Shown here in pieces: positions 49,788-61,000 of a DNA stretch of 64,000 bases. Each line of letters starts with the position of its first letter. The first letter of the stretch is position 1. Below the pieces are notes generated by a model. That model made no database searches. It saw only the letters and a program-made list of their open reading frames with translations, and was not told where the DNA came from. The position numbers were made by a program, and so were the translations under genes. This DNA is from Globodera rostochiensis (taxonomy: Eukaryota > Nematoda > Chromadorea > Rhabditida > Heteroderidae): assembly GCA_018350325.1 (NCBI GenBank), contig JAEVLN010000003.1, forward strand, positions 1,199,985-1,263,984. Reading direction: 5' to 3'.

Positions 49788-52571
49788 CTGCGCGAAGAAT
49801 ATTAGGGAGGCTACGGTTTGAGATAAAAACGGTTACTGTACCTGCGATCGCCCCTGGGCTTGTGGGTTGCGCAACATTGTGCCGTCGTCAATGGCTGCAA
49901 AGTCGTCCAAAGCGCTGTTTAAATGCGGCAAAATTTTTTGAAAAAACTTTTTTCTTGGCGCTGTGTTTTATGCACAAAAATATATTATCAAAAAACCGAC
50001 ACGCAAATATGTAAAATGCCAAAGCATTTCCATATTTAGCAAGCTCTTTTAGCTTCTTTTTTTTTTTGGCATTCAGAAGGGATCGCATTTCATGCAAAAG
50101 CCGGCACGGAATTTTTGAAAAGAATTCTGCTGCCATTTTATAAAAATTCTTCAACAAAAAATTTATGTACAGAAATAGGCCTTTTTGGCATTCGAATTCG
50201 ACGATTTTCTGCCAATTTGGCGAAAAGAAAGTGCCACTTTTGCCTTGCGGAAACTTAAATTGAAAGTGGCACAATTAAAGGGAGGTGAGTGGGGCCATCA
50301 ATTGGATTGTTTCTTGCGCCTTCGAAAGTTTGGAATTTTCGTCGTAAAATCAAAATCGTTCTTTTAAGCCAAAAATATTCGAATTTCAAAAATTCTAATC
50401 GCCCTTAAGCCTAAAAATTGCCAACTTTTTTCCGACCCAAAAGGTCAATTGTTTTGTTTCCGATTTTTGGCCTCAATCGGAACTGATTTTTTGGTAAAAA
50501 AATTCGGGCCCCAAATTTTGAAGTGGCCTTTTCACAACGGCGGCGCCCCGGGGCGTGAAATTCGGGCCCAGCGAAAAACGATATGGCCAAAACACTCGGC
50601 CCATCCCATCGTTTTGTTTGCCCCCCCCCCGGGGGCCCCGTTTTTCAAGGACTCCAAAAAATTTTAGGGAATGGACAAACATTTTTTCTTCTTTTGAAGT
50701 ACTGTTGAGTTGGGCAAGACCTTCTTGACGGAGGGGAAAAGCCAATTCAATTGGATTTTGATTTTATAGACAACGATTTTTGGTCGAAATTCAGAAAAAA
50801 ATAAATCAAAAATTTTGGTTGGGAGCGAAAAATGGCCCCCTAGAAAAATAAAAGAAGCAAAAGTGTCACCAAAATGCTTATTCCCTCCCAAAGAAGCAGA
50901 AGTGCCACCAAAATGTTTATTCCCTCCCGCCGATCGGGGAATCGGGGATCCCCGCCACCACAAACCGTCCCCGTCCCCGAAGGTTTGGGCTTCTTCCCCG
51001 CGTCCTACCCTCATAAAACAAGACCAGAATTCTGAATTTGGCCTCAAATTCCAAAGGTTTAGGGCCTGGATTTCAACCAGACCGAAAATTCCGAGCCAAG
51101 CTTAACGCCAAAAGCGTAGATTTTGTTAAATTGGAATTTAAAAAAAAGAAACATTTTGCAAAGTTCCATGGAACAACTTTGCGTGACTTTCCGTCAAAAT
51201 GGCCCCTCGGGCGATGGCTGAGAATGGAGGGATTGTTCCCCCTCCCGCCCCCTCCCCCTCCCCTCGGGGGCTGAATTCCTAATTTGGTCAAAGGTTTTAT
51301 GCGCCCGATGGCGTGAAAGAAAATTTGATTTTCTATGCCAAAAGTTTCATTTTGGGAGAAACAGGTGAAAAAATCAAATAAAAAATGGAAGTCGAGAAAT
51401 AAGAATTTCTAAACACAAAAATCCAATTTTTATTAGAAAACGAAAATTTTCATTTTCTATGCCAAAGTTTCATTTTGGGAGTAACAGGTGAAAAAATCAA
51501 ATGAAATAAGAATTTCTAAACATAAAAATGCAATTTTATTGGAAGAATCGAAAATTTCGGGTTGGACAAAGCTCGACAAAAGAAAGGCCATGTTTTTGAA
51601 TGCCAAAATATTTGCCCTTCTCGCGGACGACCCGTGGGAGAAGAAACAAAAAAAAAATTCCGGTAAATATTTTGCGCGAAGAATCGAATATTTCAAAATT
51701 CGTCTGAATAATTTAAATTTAAAAATTTTTGGAAATTTTATAAAGCCTCTAAGCCTTGGTATTCTTCAAACCGCACCAGAAAAAAGTTAGAAACATATTT
51801 CGGACCGGTTGGTCTTCTTGCCCCCCCCCCGGCGATGGTGCGGAATAGCACTGGAGTAGTAAAGCGGGAGAAGGGAGTGAAGTTGTGTTGTCCCGTCCCC
51901 TCCGGGGATGACATCGGATCGGACAAATGAATGGGAGGGACACAACAGAACGGCGGTTGGACGGGACGGGTCCTTCCGGCGATAGCCCGCCCCGAGGGAA
52001 TGGATGTCCATCTGGGCCTGGTTTTCCGGCAGATCGAATCTTCCCCTTCCCCCCGCGGGGCCTTTGATGATCGATGTCCCGCTGGGAACAGCCCCCGAGG
52101 GGCCAAACAGCAGGTGGTCATCTCCACCAATCAATTTTTTGCTGCCAAAAAGTGCACCGTCCGGCCTATTAGTTTATGTAATTTATGGTTAAATAGAAAC
52201 TTAATTAAAATGGAATTGCTTACCGCAATATTTGCTATAAATTTCTAAAATTAAAAAATTCAATTTAATTATTTTGGTTTTTGAAAATCATTAGGTCCAT
52301 TTTGGGGCTACCGGCCCGAAGAAGCCAATTTCTGGGGGGTCTTCTGGCCATAAGTTTTTTGAGGTTTGTTCAATCGATTTGCTTCGTTTGAAGAAAGCTT
52401 CTTCTGAATGTTAGCTATCATTTGTCCTCGACTAAACCGGTTAGGCTTAACAAAGTTATGGTTCCATTTTTACAAATTGACGCTTTGACACTTGCGGATC
52501 GAAAGAGCATTTTGAGGATTTGAGACTTAATTTGCCGAAGAAAATGCTTATTTAAAAACTAATAACAAAAA
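49788..52571. other. Long region without a supported gene
   Basis: About 2.8 kb upstream of the RGK gene. It probably starts with an RGK 5' exon near 49845-49910. A 128-codon minus-strand frame (49888-50274) has no domain and is AT-biased. There are direct repeats at 51325-51550 and a GC-rich block at 51810-52150 with open frames on both strands but no recognised protein. At 52340-52520 there is a diverged half-copy of the palindromic element of 42003-42313. Confidence 0.45.
51325..51550 (+). repeat. Direct repeat, two copies of about 110-130 bp
   Basis: TTTTCTATGCCAAAAGTTTC, ATTTTGGGAGAAACAGGTGA and AATAAGAATTTCTAAACACA recur in the same order about 120 bp later with few changes (TTTTCTATGCCAAAGTTTCA, TTTTGGGAGTAACAGGTGAA, AAGAATTTCTAAACATAAAA). 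It looks like a recent local duplication of noncoding DNA. Confidence 0.8.
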
Positions 52572-52976
52572 TTATAAATTTTCTAAATTAATCGCTTTTT
52601 CTGCCCACCAATTGGCGTCCAAAAGGTTGTAAGGCTTTCGCGTCAGCCTTTCGCTCTCCGGGGGCCTAATCTGTGCGGACTCGGGCGCCGTAGGCTTAGG
52701 CCTAAAAAGATTTTTAGGGGGAAAAAAACATTTTTTTGGTGGACCAAAGAATTGTGGGCGTCGAGGTGATGGAGCTGTGCGAGTACTTCTTCATCGGCAC
52801 GCCGCCGCTGTTCTGCGCTTTGGGCTTTGGACGGCGCTGAACAGAGAATTTTTCATTTTAAAATTTCAAAAATTAATTCTCACCGTTTGACTTCGTTCGG
52901 AAGCCGCTTTTGCAAAATTTGTTGGCCCAGCAGAAATTTTGCTCTTCTCATTAGCCGGCGCCGATTTTGAAGACAT
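52572..52976 (-). CDS. Small orphan protein of about 104 aa, three exons
   Basis: Not recognised, and made of exons too short to show as single open frames. Exon 1 (52976-52884) is MSSKSAPANEKSKISAGPTN and FAKAASERSQT, with a GTGAG donor. Exon 2 (about 52838-52748) is RRPKPKAQNSGGVPMKKYSH and SSITSTPTIL. Exon 3 after a CTTTTTAG acceptor is WPKPTAPESAQIRPPESERL, TRKPYNLLDANWWAEKAINL, ENL and stop. Both junctions keep frame and use proper GT-AG sites. The protein is basic, Ser/Pro/Lys-rich and probably disordered, with a Trp-Trp containing C-terminal stretch (NLLDANWWAEKAINL) that looks like a short binding helix. No signal peptide or TM segment. Confidence 0.7.
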
Positions 52977-53949
52977 TTTTAAGCTAATTTTAATCGATTT
53001 TAGAATAAACACAAAATTTGGACTATTTAAGGGAAATTGAATTTTACGGTTTTATTTGATAAAGTTTTTAAATTATTTTTTCGTTATCATTATTTTCATA
53101 AAAAGTTTTTTTTGCTCGATTTTCAGCGAATTATTGGGCACCAAAAAGGAATCCAAAAAAAATCTGCACATAACGCGAAGATATGGAAATTTTTGGAATG
53201 ACGAAGCCCCGCCGCGTCTCCGTGCCCCGTGCCGTCGGTGTCACGGACATTCGCAAAATTAAATTTGGCGCTGGAGGGGCCGAATCTTTCGCTAATGAAG
53301 TTGAAGTCCCCCACAGCCCCCCCCCCCCCCCCCAAAGACTGTGAAAATCGGCGGAACAACAAATTTGTGAGGCAAAAATGCAAAAAAAGTCCACAAATTT
53401 AGGAAGAAATTCAAATATATCCCCCACGGGTACACAAAAATTAGAAATTGTTTTAAAAAATAAAATAGTCCCCAATTTGTTTAAAAATTTATGTGGAATT
53501 TGTTATTGTTAAAAGAAAATTATTTAAATATAATTAAATATTTATTGAAATTTGAAATAATTAAATTTCTTTTAAAGCCGAAAAGCGCCAAATTTCGAAA
53601 TTATAGGCAAAACTTTTTCGGTTAAAAAGTAAAAAAGCTCCAAAACTTTGGGGATTAGAGAGAAAACTCAAAAAATCCATCGCTTTGTTTATTCAGTCAC
53701 AAAAAGCAAATTTTTAAAATATTTTTGTCTACGCTTTTAAAAAGAGAAGAAAATTTGTTTTGTAAATTTAATTTTTGCTTGCTAAAATCGCTGGGCTTAA
53801 TTGAACCCGGAACTTTCAAATTTTGTTGGGGATTCTAAATTTGCCCGCCGAATGAATTCGGCAAAATGCCTGCAAACCGCCCAAAAGTGCCGGGACCGGA
53901 TCGGCACGGGTCGATGACGTGCCGGAATCTAATCGAACGTGGCGAGCCT
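52977..53949. other. Intergenic, upstream of the small orphan gene
   Basis: AT-rich DNA containing a GC-richer island at 53190-53300 that is open on the minus strand (frame with SLAKDSAPPAPNLILRMSVT) and could be an isolated exon, directly beside a 17-C run at 53317-53333. The rest shows no feature. Confidence 0.4.
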
Positions 53950-54190
53950 CGAAAACATTTTTCTATTCATTCTTTATAACACCGGATCACCAAATAAGGA
54001 ATTCAATGAAAGTTCGAGACTCGAGACCAAGGGAAACATTTTTCTATTCATTCTTTATAACACCGGATCACCCAATAAGGAATTCAATGAAAGTTCGAGA
54101 CTCGAGACCAAGGGAAACATTTTCTATTGATTCTTTATAACACCGGATCACCAAATAAGGAATTCAATGAAAGTTCGAGACTTGACGCCA
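53950..54190 (+). repeat. 81-bp tandem repeat, three copies
   Basis: The unit runs ATTTTTCTATTCATTCTTTA, TAACACCGGATCACCAAATA, AGGAATTCAATGAAAGTTCG, AGACTCGAGACCAAGGGAAA. Copies two and three differ by a few bases. The 81-bp period keeps open frames across copies, giving 27-residue repeats in two frames that I regard as incidental. Directly after it, at about 54262-54272, there is a perfect pol III B-box (GGTTCAAATCC). Confidence 0.88.
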
Positions 54191-54770
54191 AGACTCGAGA
54201 CCGAAACTCTCGAATATCCCAAGGGTTTAGCATATCATCCGGTCAGCCGAGGACGCCGCCGGTTCAAATCCAGCCGCCCAACCTTTTTATAGCGGCTAAT
54301 GGGGGAGAAGCCGTGCCGCTTTATTCTGCTCCTTGAAATTTTTGCCGCTATTAAATTCCAAAGAAATAAAATTCACTCAAATCCAACCGCCGTATAAACC
54401 CCCTAAAATTTAACACGAAAAAATCGTTTTTTCATCTAACCGCAAAGGAAGTGTTTGCGCGAAAAGTTCCCTAAACATAAATTACATTTATAAACAATTA
54501 AATGTATACGTTTTGTGCGTGGTGTGTTCAGTCGGCATACAAAAAATGGCGACGATTTTCCTCAGAAAAATGAATGAATGTCACCCACCGCCCCCTCCCC
54601 CCTCCCCTCCCCCCGCGGGGTGCGTGAGGAACAGCAATTCCAATTCCAGAGCCCTTTCTTAAGTGGTCCTCCGTGCCCCCGACACTTGTTTCCCCGGAGG
54701 GGCGGGGCAATTTTGCGGGGCACCCCCGCATTGACTGACGCAAACAAACTTAATTAGAAATGTGTGCAAT
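54191..54770. other. Intergenic between tandem repeat and microsatellite
   Basis: Contains the B-box-like sequence near 54265 and a GC-rich stretch (54590-54740) with a CCCCGCGGGG palindrome at 54611-54620. Minus-strand frames there run into the microsatellite and are not supported as genes. Confidence 0.4.
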
Positions 54771-54977
<207 letters not shown>

Positions 54978-55709
54978 CAAACGGAAGAGCTGCTGAATGC
55001 GGAAAAAGCTGTCACCAGACCGCGGCCAGGACATGACAATAAATGCCCGCCGCTTTTTGGTGCAAAGCCAAAGAGGGCATCCATCGCCTGAGGGGGCCAA
55101 AGAGGGCATCGGGGGGGGGGGAGGCCCGGCGGGGGTTTTGTTGGCTTTTTGTGGGGGAGGGGGGGGGGCTAACCCAATTCATTCAATTTTAAGTGTTGAT
55201 TTTAGAATTTATGTGGTTATGATGAATTGGTTTTTAATTTGCTCGAAAGTTTCCGGAAAACTTTATAATATTATTCCAATCAATTAACTATTAAAACCAA
55301 AAGAATTTATTTCGGATCGGATTGTTCTTGAGAAAAAAGTCGGATACGGATTTCGGATCGGATTCGGATTTCGGATATCGGATTTGAAAAAACACCGGAT
55401 TTCGGATATCGGATAACGGATTTCGGATGATCCGTTGCAACCCTGGTTTGGACTGGTCTAAAAAAGGTCTTTATGACCCCCGAGGCGCAAAAAATAAATG
55501 GGGATTTTATTAATAAAGCGAGCGAGATCAATTACAAAGAGATGAAATAATAATCTTTAGAAACCGTGTGATCAAATACACCAATTTCTGATTTGATCAG
55601 GCACTTATCAAGAAAACATTTATGAATTCGGGTTGACAGGATGGGAAAATGGAGTTCGAGAAGATTATATTTAGTCGGCAGCTGATCGGTCGGTCCTCAC
55701 CAGCAATGA
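54978..55709. other. Intergenic, 3' of SLX1, with GGAT-rich repeat
   Basis: Holds G-runs near 55109 and 55155 and, at 55313-55432, a block of reiterated GATTTCGGAT / TATCGGAT units that probably belongs to a dispersed repeat. The SLX1 3' UTR should lie at the right end. No gene recognised. Confidence 0.45.
55313..55432. repeat. Degenerate GGATTTC/GGATATC repeat block
   Basis: About ten copies of a 6-9 bp motif (CGGATTTCGGATATCGGAT and variants) ending in GATCCGTTGCAACCCTGG. It has the look of a simple-repeat tail of a dispersed element. Confidence 0.6.
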
Positions 55710-57648
55710 TCAGCTCTTCTGCAATCGCCTCGGGATCATGCCTCCGGCAATTTTGGTTCCGTCCACTTCGCTTTTCGAGTCGTCCACCAGCAAAAGTGTG
55801 CGCTGGTCGCGCACCAGTTCGCCCCACAAAAAGTCCACCGAACACTGCGGGCACATCCCGCGGATTGGCACCAACCGTTGCTGGAGCAGTCCCTGAACCT
55901 GCAGACAGTGCTCGGCCAGGCAACGGACTGTTTGGGGGGGGGGGCAGAATAAATAAATCATTTTAAATCATTCAATTTGCTTACCATGAAAATGGGCTCC
56001 GCAAATTTCGGTAGCCGGACAACGAAGAAAGTGACAAATCTGGTAGAGGAATTATAATAGAAAAGCAATTGAAAATTAAAAATCCCTAATTTAATTATAT
56101 TAAAATGGATTTGTTCAACCCTCAAAATCAAGCAGTACACCTCGTCAATTTGCTCTCGGCACAATTGACAGTTGCGCATCGTTATGTATTCGTGCAGTTC
56201 CGCCGGCACCGTGACATTGACTTTCTGCACTTTCCCGTAGGCGACGTTCATGTGCGGAGGGAGGGGGCAGTCGGGCGGAAAGGGCGTTTCGTATTCCTTC
56301 AAAAAACAATTAAAACTTTCAACCACCGCCTCCCCCCCCCCCGGGGGGACTTTGTTCAGCCAACGAAAAGTGAGTGCCATTTCGCACCACGGCGCCGTGT
56401 TAAGCATACGGCACGCGACACGATGGCAGTAGATGAACGGAGTCTCGCGCCGCTGCTTGGCCAACCCGCGTTCGACAAAGCGCTCCAATTGATTATTTGG
56501 GAATGGCCATAGTGAGATGAAAGAAGTGCTTTCACCTTCAGCCGCTTGGAGCGTTTTGGGTTCTGCCAGGCCCACTCAAAACGCAGTGCCGAAATTGCGT
56601 TTGGAAATCCGTGCACTATGCAAACCATGTCCCTGGGAAAAGAGACGGTAAAGAAAGTTGTACAAAAGTCTAAAATTTGTGGAGCAACCGGAAACATATG
56701 AAAATGGAATTTCCAAAATTAGAAAAATGCCCTTCCGGGACATATGAAAATGGAATTCCCACAATTAGAAAAATGCCCCCAATCAAAATCAGAAAAATTT
56801 GTTCAGCACCAGGGCCCCCGGCTGTCGGTCTTCTTCGCCCCGCCCGCCTGTTTGCCCGCGTTGTGTTGCCGAATGCGCCGATTCGGGTCCACCGTAAAGC
56901 CAATGTAACAGCGATTCTGTTTTTTTTTATTGAATAATTTTTTATAATATTTTCTTTTGCACAAATGCCTTATAACACTTCTCCACACTTTTGCTGACAA
57001 GACAATAGACGCCAAAGAATTCGTCCTGCACCAATTTTTGCTTGGGCGGCAACAGCTGAAAAGGGTCAAACGCACGTGGCCTTTTCGGTCCAAAAAGGGT
57101 TCATCTACCGGATCACACAAATCCTCGAGGTTAATGCGTCCACCGACCGCAGGCAGCCGCCCCCGTTTTCGCGCGTGCCGTTCATCCACCGCCAGCGCTG
57201 CTGTTGGCAGTTCCTCCTTCACATTGTGGCCAAAAGAAATGCGCTTAAACGGTGAAAGTCCGCCGGCAAACGGAGAGGGAGGAGGACGCCATTCGCCATG
57301 TTTGCCCTGCAGCGGCTGTGCGGCAAATTGCTTGAGGGGCGAACCCTGAAAAAACTTTTCAAACAAAATTTTCGGACCAACCGAACCCAACCCAACTTCG
57401 TCCGTTTCAAAAATGTTGGCCTCCAGCGACTCGTCCAACAGAATTGTCTTCTCCAACGACGACTTGGCGCCAAATTGCGCGTGGCCCAAATTCGGCTCGT
57501 CCCGAATGATGGCCCCGTCAGACGCGTCGTCCAAGCAGGACTCGGCTACAACATCGTCACCAAATTCGTCCTCAATGTCTGAAACATTGGAACTAAATGA
57601 ATTTTGAGCAAAATCCAGCAATTTCCATCCATCGTTTGACGCCCCCAT
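55710..57648 (-). CDS. SLX1: SLX1 structure-specific endonuclease subunit (GIY-YIG)
   Basis: Catalytic subunit of the SLX1-SLX4 nuclease that cuts branched DNA such as Holliday junctions. The GIY-YIG domain starts [17 protein letters not shown], then [20 protein letters not shown] (about 56916), [20 protein letters not shown] and FEWAWQNP, which keep the catalytic Tyr, Arg (RRIRQHN) and Glu (RFEWAWQ). Then come [20 protein letters not shown] and a C-terminal zinc finger built from [48 protein letters not shown] and [13 protein letters not shown]. About 180 residues precede the nuclease ([20 protein letters not shown] onwards), acidic then Pro-rich, not present in human SLX1. An intron of 52 bp (56917-56968) must use a GC donor to rejoin CYK to NRCYIG. 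Another intron near 56700 carries a two-copy 48-bp repeat. Confidence 0.93.
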
Positions 57649-58082
57649 TAAGTCAAATTTTGTTCTCACGTCATGTTAGCTTTGGCTTAAAGAAAAACAA
57701 TTCAACGAGCCTTTATTTTCGACTAAGGGGGGGGGAATGAAGAAGCAATTCAATTTCCGTTTTAAATTTAAATCACCGTCCAATGTGATCATTACATCAT
57801 CAGCAATCGTTGAGCTCATCTGCCCAAAAAAGTAAAAGAAATTACGGCCACGAAAAAAATGACAATAAAATAAAGGAAAAATGCTTGCGCCATTCAACAA
57901 TTTGGCAAGTTTATTCAAATAAATTAACAAAAGGGTACACAAAAGGCAGTAGTCTATGGGAGACAAAAATTAGTAAACAAAATTAATCGCAAAATTACCG
58001 ATCAGCAGAAAGTAAACACAATGGGAACATTTTTGAGAAATATTGCATTCAAATGGCTCAACAAATTCTATTTCCCCATCGG
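57649..58082. other. Intergenic, NUP160 to SLX1
   Basis: 434 bp between two genes on the minus strand, AT-rich, with a G-run near 57727. The spacing is short enough for an operon but no clear trans-splice site is seen next to the SLX1 ATG. Confidence 0.4.
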
Positions 58083-61000
58083 TCATTTTGAAAATGCTGT
58101 CGGATTTGTTATGATCGTCTTCTGATAGGTGGCAAACTGCTTCAACTTCTCGACCGTTTCTTTGATGGGCTGAAATTATAATGATTATTAATAAAAGCCG
58201 GAGTTGGAATATTTCCCACTAAATTCTGTCTGTCGTGGCGTGCCGGATTTTCCGCCAATCGCAACAATTCGTTGATGTGTGTGTACGGCAGGAGGGTGAC
58301 CAACTCCTCGTCGGGGATAAAAGTTGCCTTAAGGGATAGGACAATTTTAAAATATTTTAATTAAAGAAAGTTAACGAAAAATGTATATCAAAAAATATTT
58401 TTTTGTCCTGAAATTAATTTGCCTTAGGGTTCATTCGAATCCAACGCGCCACCAATTCCCGCAGGCGCTGCCGCGCTAAATCAATTTGCGAAAGAAGCAT
58501 TTTGAACGCGTCTCCAAGGTCGTCGTAATCGATCAGCAGACGCAACAGGTCGCCGAAGTGAACGCGCTAATGTTTTGGAAAAAAAGAAGCAAAAGTTTAT
58601 GTAACAGTACAGAAACACACACTTTGTAACGACTTTCTAACCATGTGGGTAACTTCAACGAGTACTTGAGGAACACGTTGGCAACTGTGCGCAAAATTGC
58701 AGTGTCATGCGGGAACAGCTCCATGGCCAAGTCAAGGTAGGAGATGACGAGACGCCAGTGCGCAGCGTGACTGCTGCAGGGCAAAAAACTGATTCGACTT
58801 TTTATTGTACTTAAAAAATGGACCCTCTGTCGCCCAAATATTGTCGATTGTACACCACCCAGTCCAGCTCCTCGAACTCATCTTCGACTACACGCTTCTT
58901 CTTCCGCCTTTCGCCCAGACTTGTCTCGGCCAGCCCGTCGCCTCTGTTCTCCCCGTCTTCTACATCGAATGACCCATATTCGTCGTCGTCGTCATCATCC
59001 TCGTTGTAGTCCGTACGGATGGCCTGCTCCGTAACGCGCTTCAACAACTCATACGGTTTCAGTTCAAATTGCCTGGTGCAAGCAAAACCAATACATTTTG
59101 CAAAAAATTTTTAATATCCCGACTTGATCAGCAACCAGGCCATGTCAAAGCGTTTGTGGTTGAGCGATTCGCGCAAAATGTCCTCATCTGCGAGCGGCGG
59201 CACAGTGTGCGAGTCCGCGTCCAGCAACGCCAGTCGCGCCTCCGCCTGCAGCAGCTCGCGCGCCACGTCCTCCTTGGTGACCACGACACGGCCGTTGCGC
59301 AGCGGTGGATGACTTTGGCTGGATTGCTGCTGTTCTGCTGACAATAAACATTTATTAAAGAGAGAGAGCTCCGACCATTTAATAAAATGAGACCTCATCC
59401 CTAATAACGTCCCCCCCACACCTTGTCCCTGCAAGTCGACCATCTCGAAATCCCTGCCCGCCTCTTCACCTGCCCCACAATCATCGTCGGTATCTTCAGT
59501 ACCATCGGCTGACAACGGCTGGTCGTCCTGCAAAAGTTTTTTTTTTTGTTTCAAGCGCTTTGGTGATTTTAATAAATGATAATACTTCATATTCCGTCAT
59601 CTCGTAGCTGATGTTCGGCTCGTCCATGTCGATTTGCATTGTTTGATAAACTGTCGCAAGTGCGGCACAGCGCCGTTGCAGCAACGCACGCGACTGAATC
59701 TCGCGTCGAAGACGCATCGCCAGCTCATGCATCAGTTTAGCAGCTGAAAATACTTTTTTTTTTGTGTTCTTAAGCTAAAGCAATGACAATAATTAAAAGA
59801 ATATTTAAATATAAATTTAATTGCAAAGCCCACCTCGTCCAAACTCGCAACGCGAAATGAGGAATGCGTATGTGACTTCGTACATTGGATTGCCATTGCA
59901 CGCACCGCTGATCAGTTCAGCCTTAAAGAAGTTGCGTGAAAATTGATAGAAATAAATTTTTGTTTTTTTCAGAGCTTCACGGGGGCTGTCGCGCATATCA
60001 TTCCTTTCCCATAGGCTTTATGTGCCCTTCTTTGCTTATGTGCATGCCTTGCACCTTGCAGCGCGCCTCCAACATGTTCATCACGTCCGGCGCCAGTCGA
60101 TCAAAGGGCAACGCGATGAGCATACGTCGCTGTCGCGTGTCCAACAAATGAATGATCAGCTGCCGTAGACACACAATTTGACGCTGCGCGTTCGGGCTGG
60201 CCAACACGGCACGCACCGCCTGCTGGTAGTTGGCGGACAGCAAATGTTGGGTAAACAGTGTGGTGTAAATTTCGGACTAAAAACGACCAGCAAATATACG
60301 TTTAAATCCCCCCCCCCCACCGTCAAAAGTTCCAATGCTTCTTGCCGCAGCATGCCGGCGTCGCCTTGTGCACGCGCAAGACGCACGGCCTTCTCGCCCG
60401 CCTGCACCACAAAAGGTCCGTGCTTGTGCTCACGAAACACTTGCATAACCTTAAGGATTGCTAAAGTTTATCAAATCTTTACTTTCAGGAGAACATTTTT
60501 TTTGATTTTAAAAATATTACCAGAATTTAAAAATTCCATAATCGGTTTCCGCATTTATTATGGATGTTTCTTTCTCACTTTGTTATAATATTCGGCTGAC
60601 GAATGCGATCGCTTGACGCGTCTAACAAAGACCACCGGCGCCGTCGTTGTGCCTTGTTGTTCTGCTGATGCGCTCGGAGGCAACAGTTCCGTGGATGGCG
60701 ACGCATACATTTGGGAAAGCACTGCGTTCAGCGCCTCGTCCTCATATGCAACGCCATGGGCTACCTCTTCGAAAAGGCTCCTTGGGTGAAACAAAAATGT
60801 TCAACTAAACTAACTGAAAATGTCTCACCATGCGCTTTCCGGGTCGCCTTTTCCGGACAGCGCAATTGCTTGGAAAAAGCGGAAGGCATACGACAATTCG
60901 GGCGGAAGCACAGGACGAGAGCTCATCGAGCAGTAACTCTAAAAACATCACTTCTTCAGCGAGCATGCAGAATAGAGGCCAAATTGTGAACTAATCAATT

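Noticed and set aside
49888..50274. 128-codon minus-strand frame upstream of the RGK gene
   Set aside because: Phe/Lys-rich composition as expected from AT-rich noncoding DNA; no similarity recognised.
54225..54300. Possible tRNA gene
   Set aside because: Good B-box (GGTTCAAATCC) but the T-stem has a mismatch, there is no acceptor stem pairing with CGCCCAA, and the A-box is poor.
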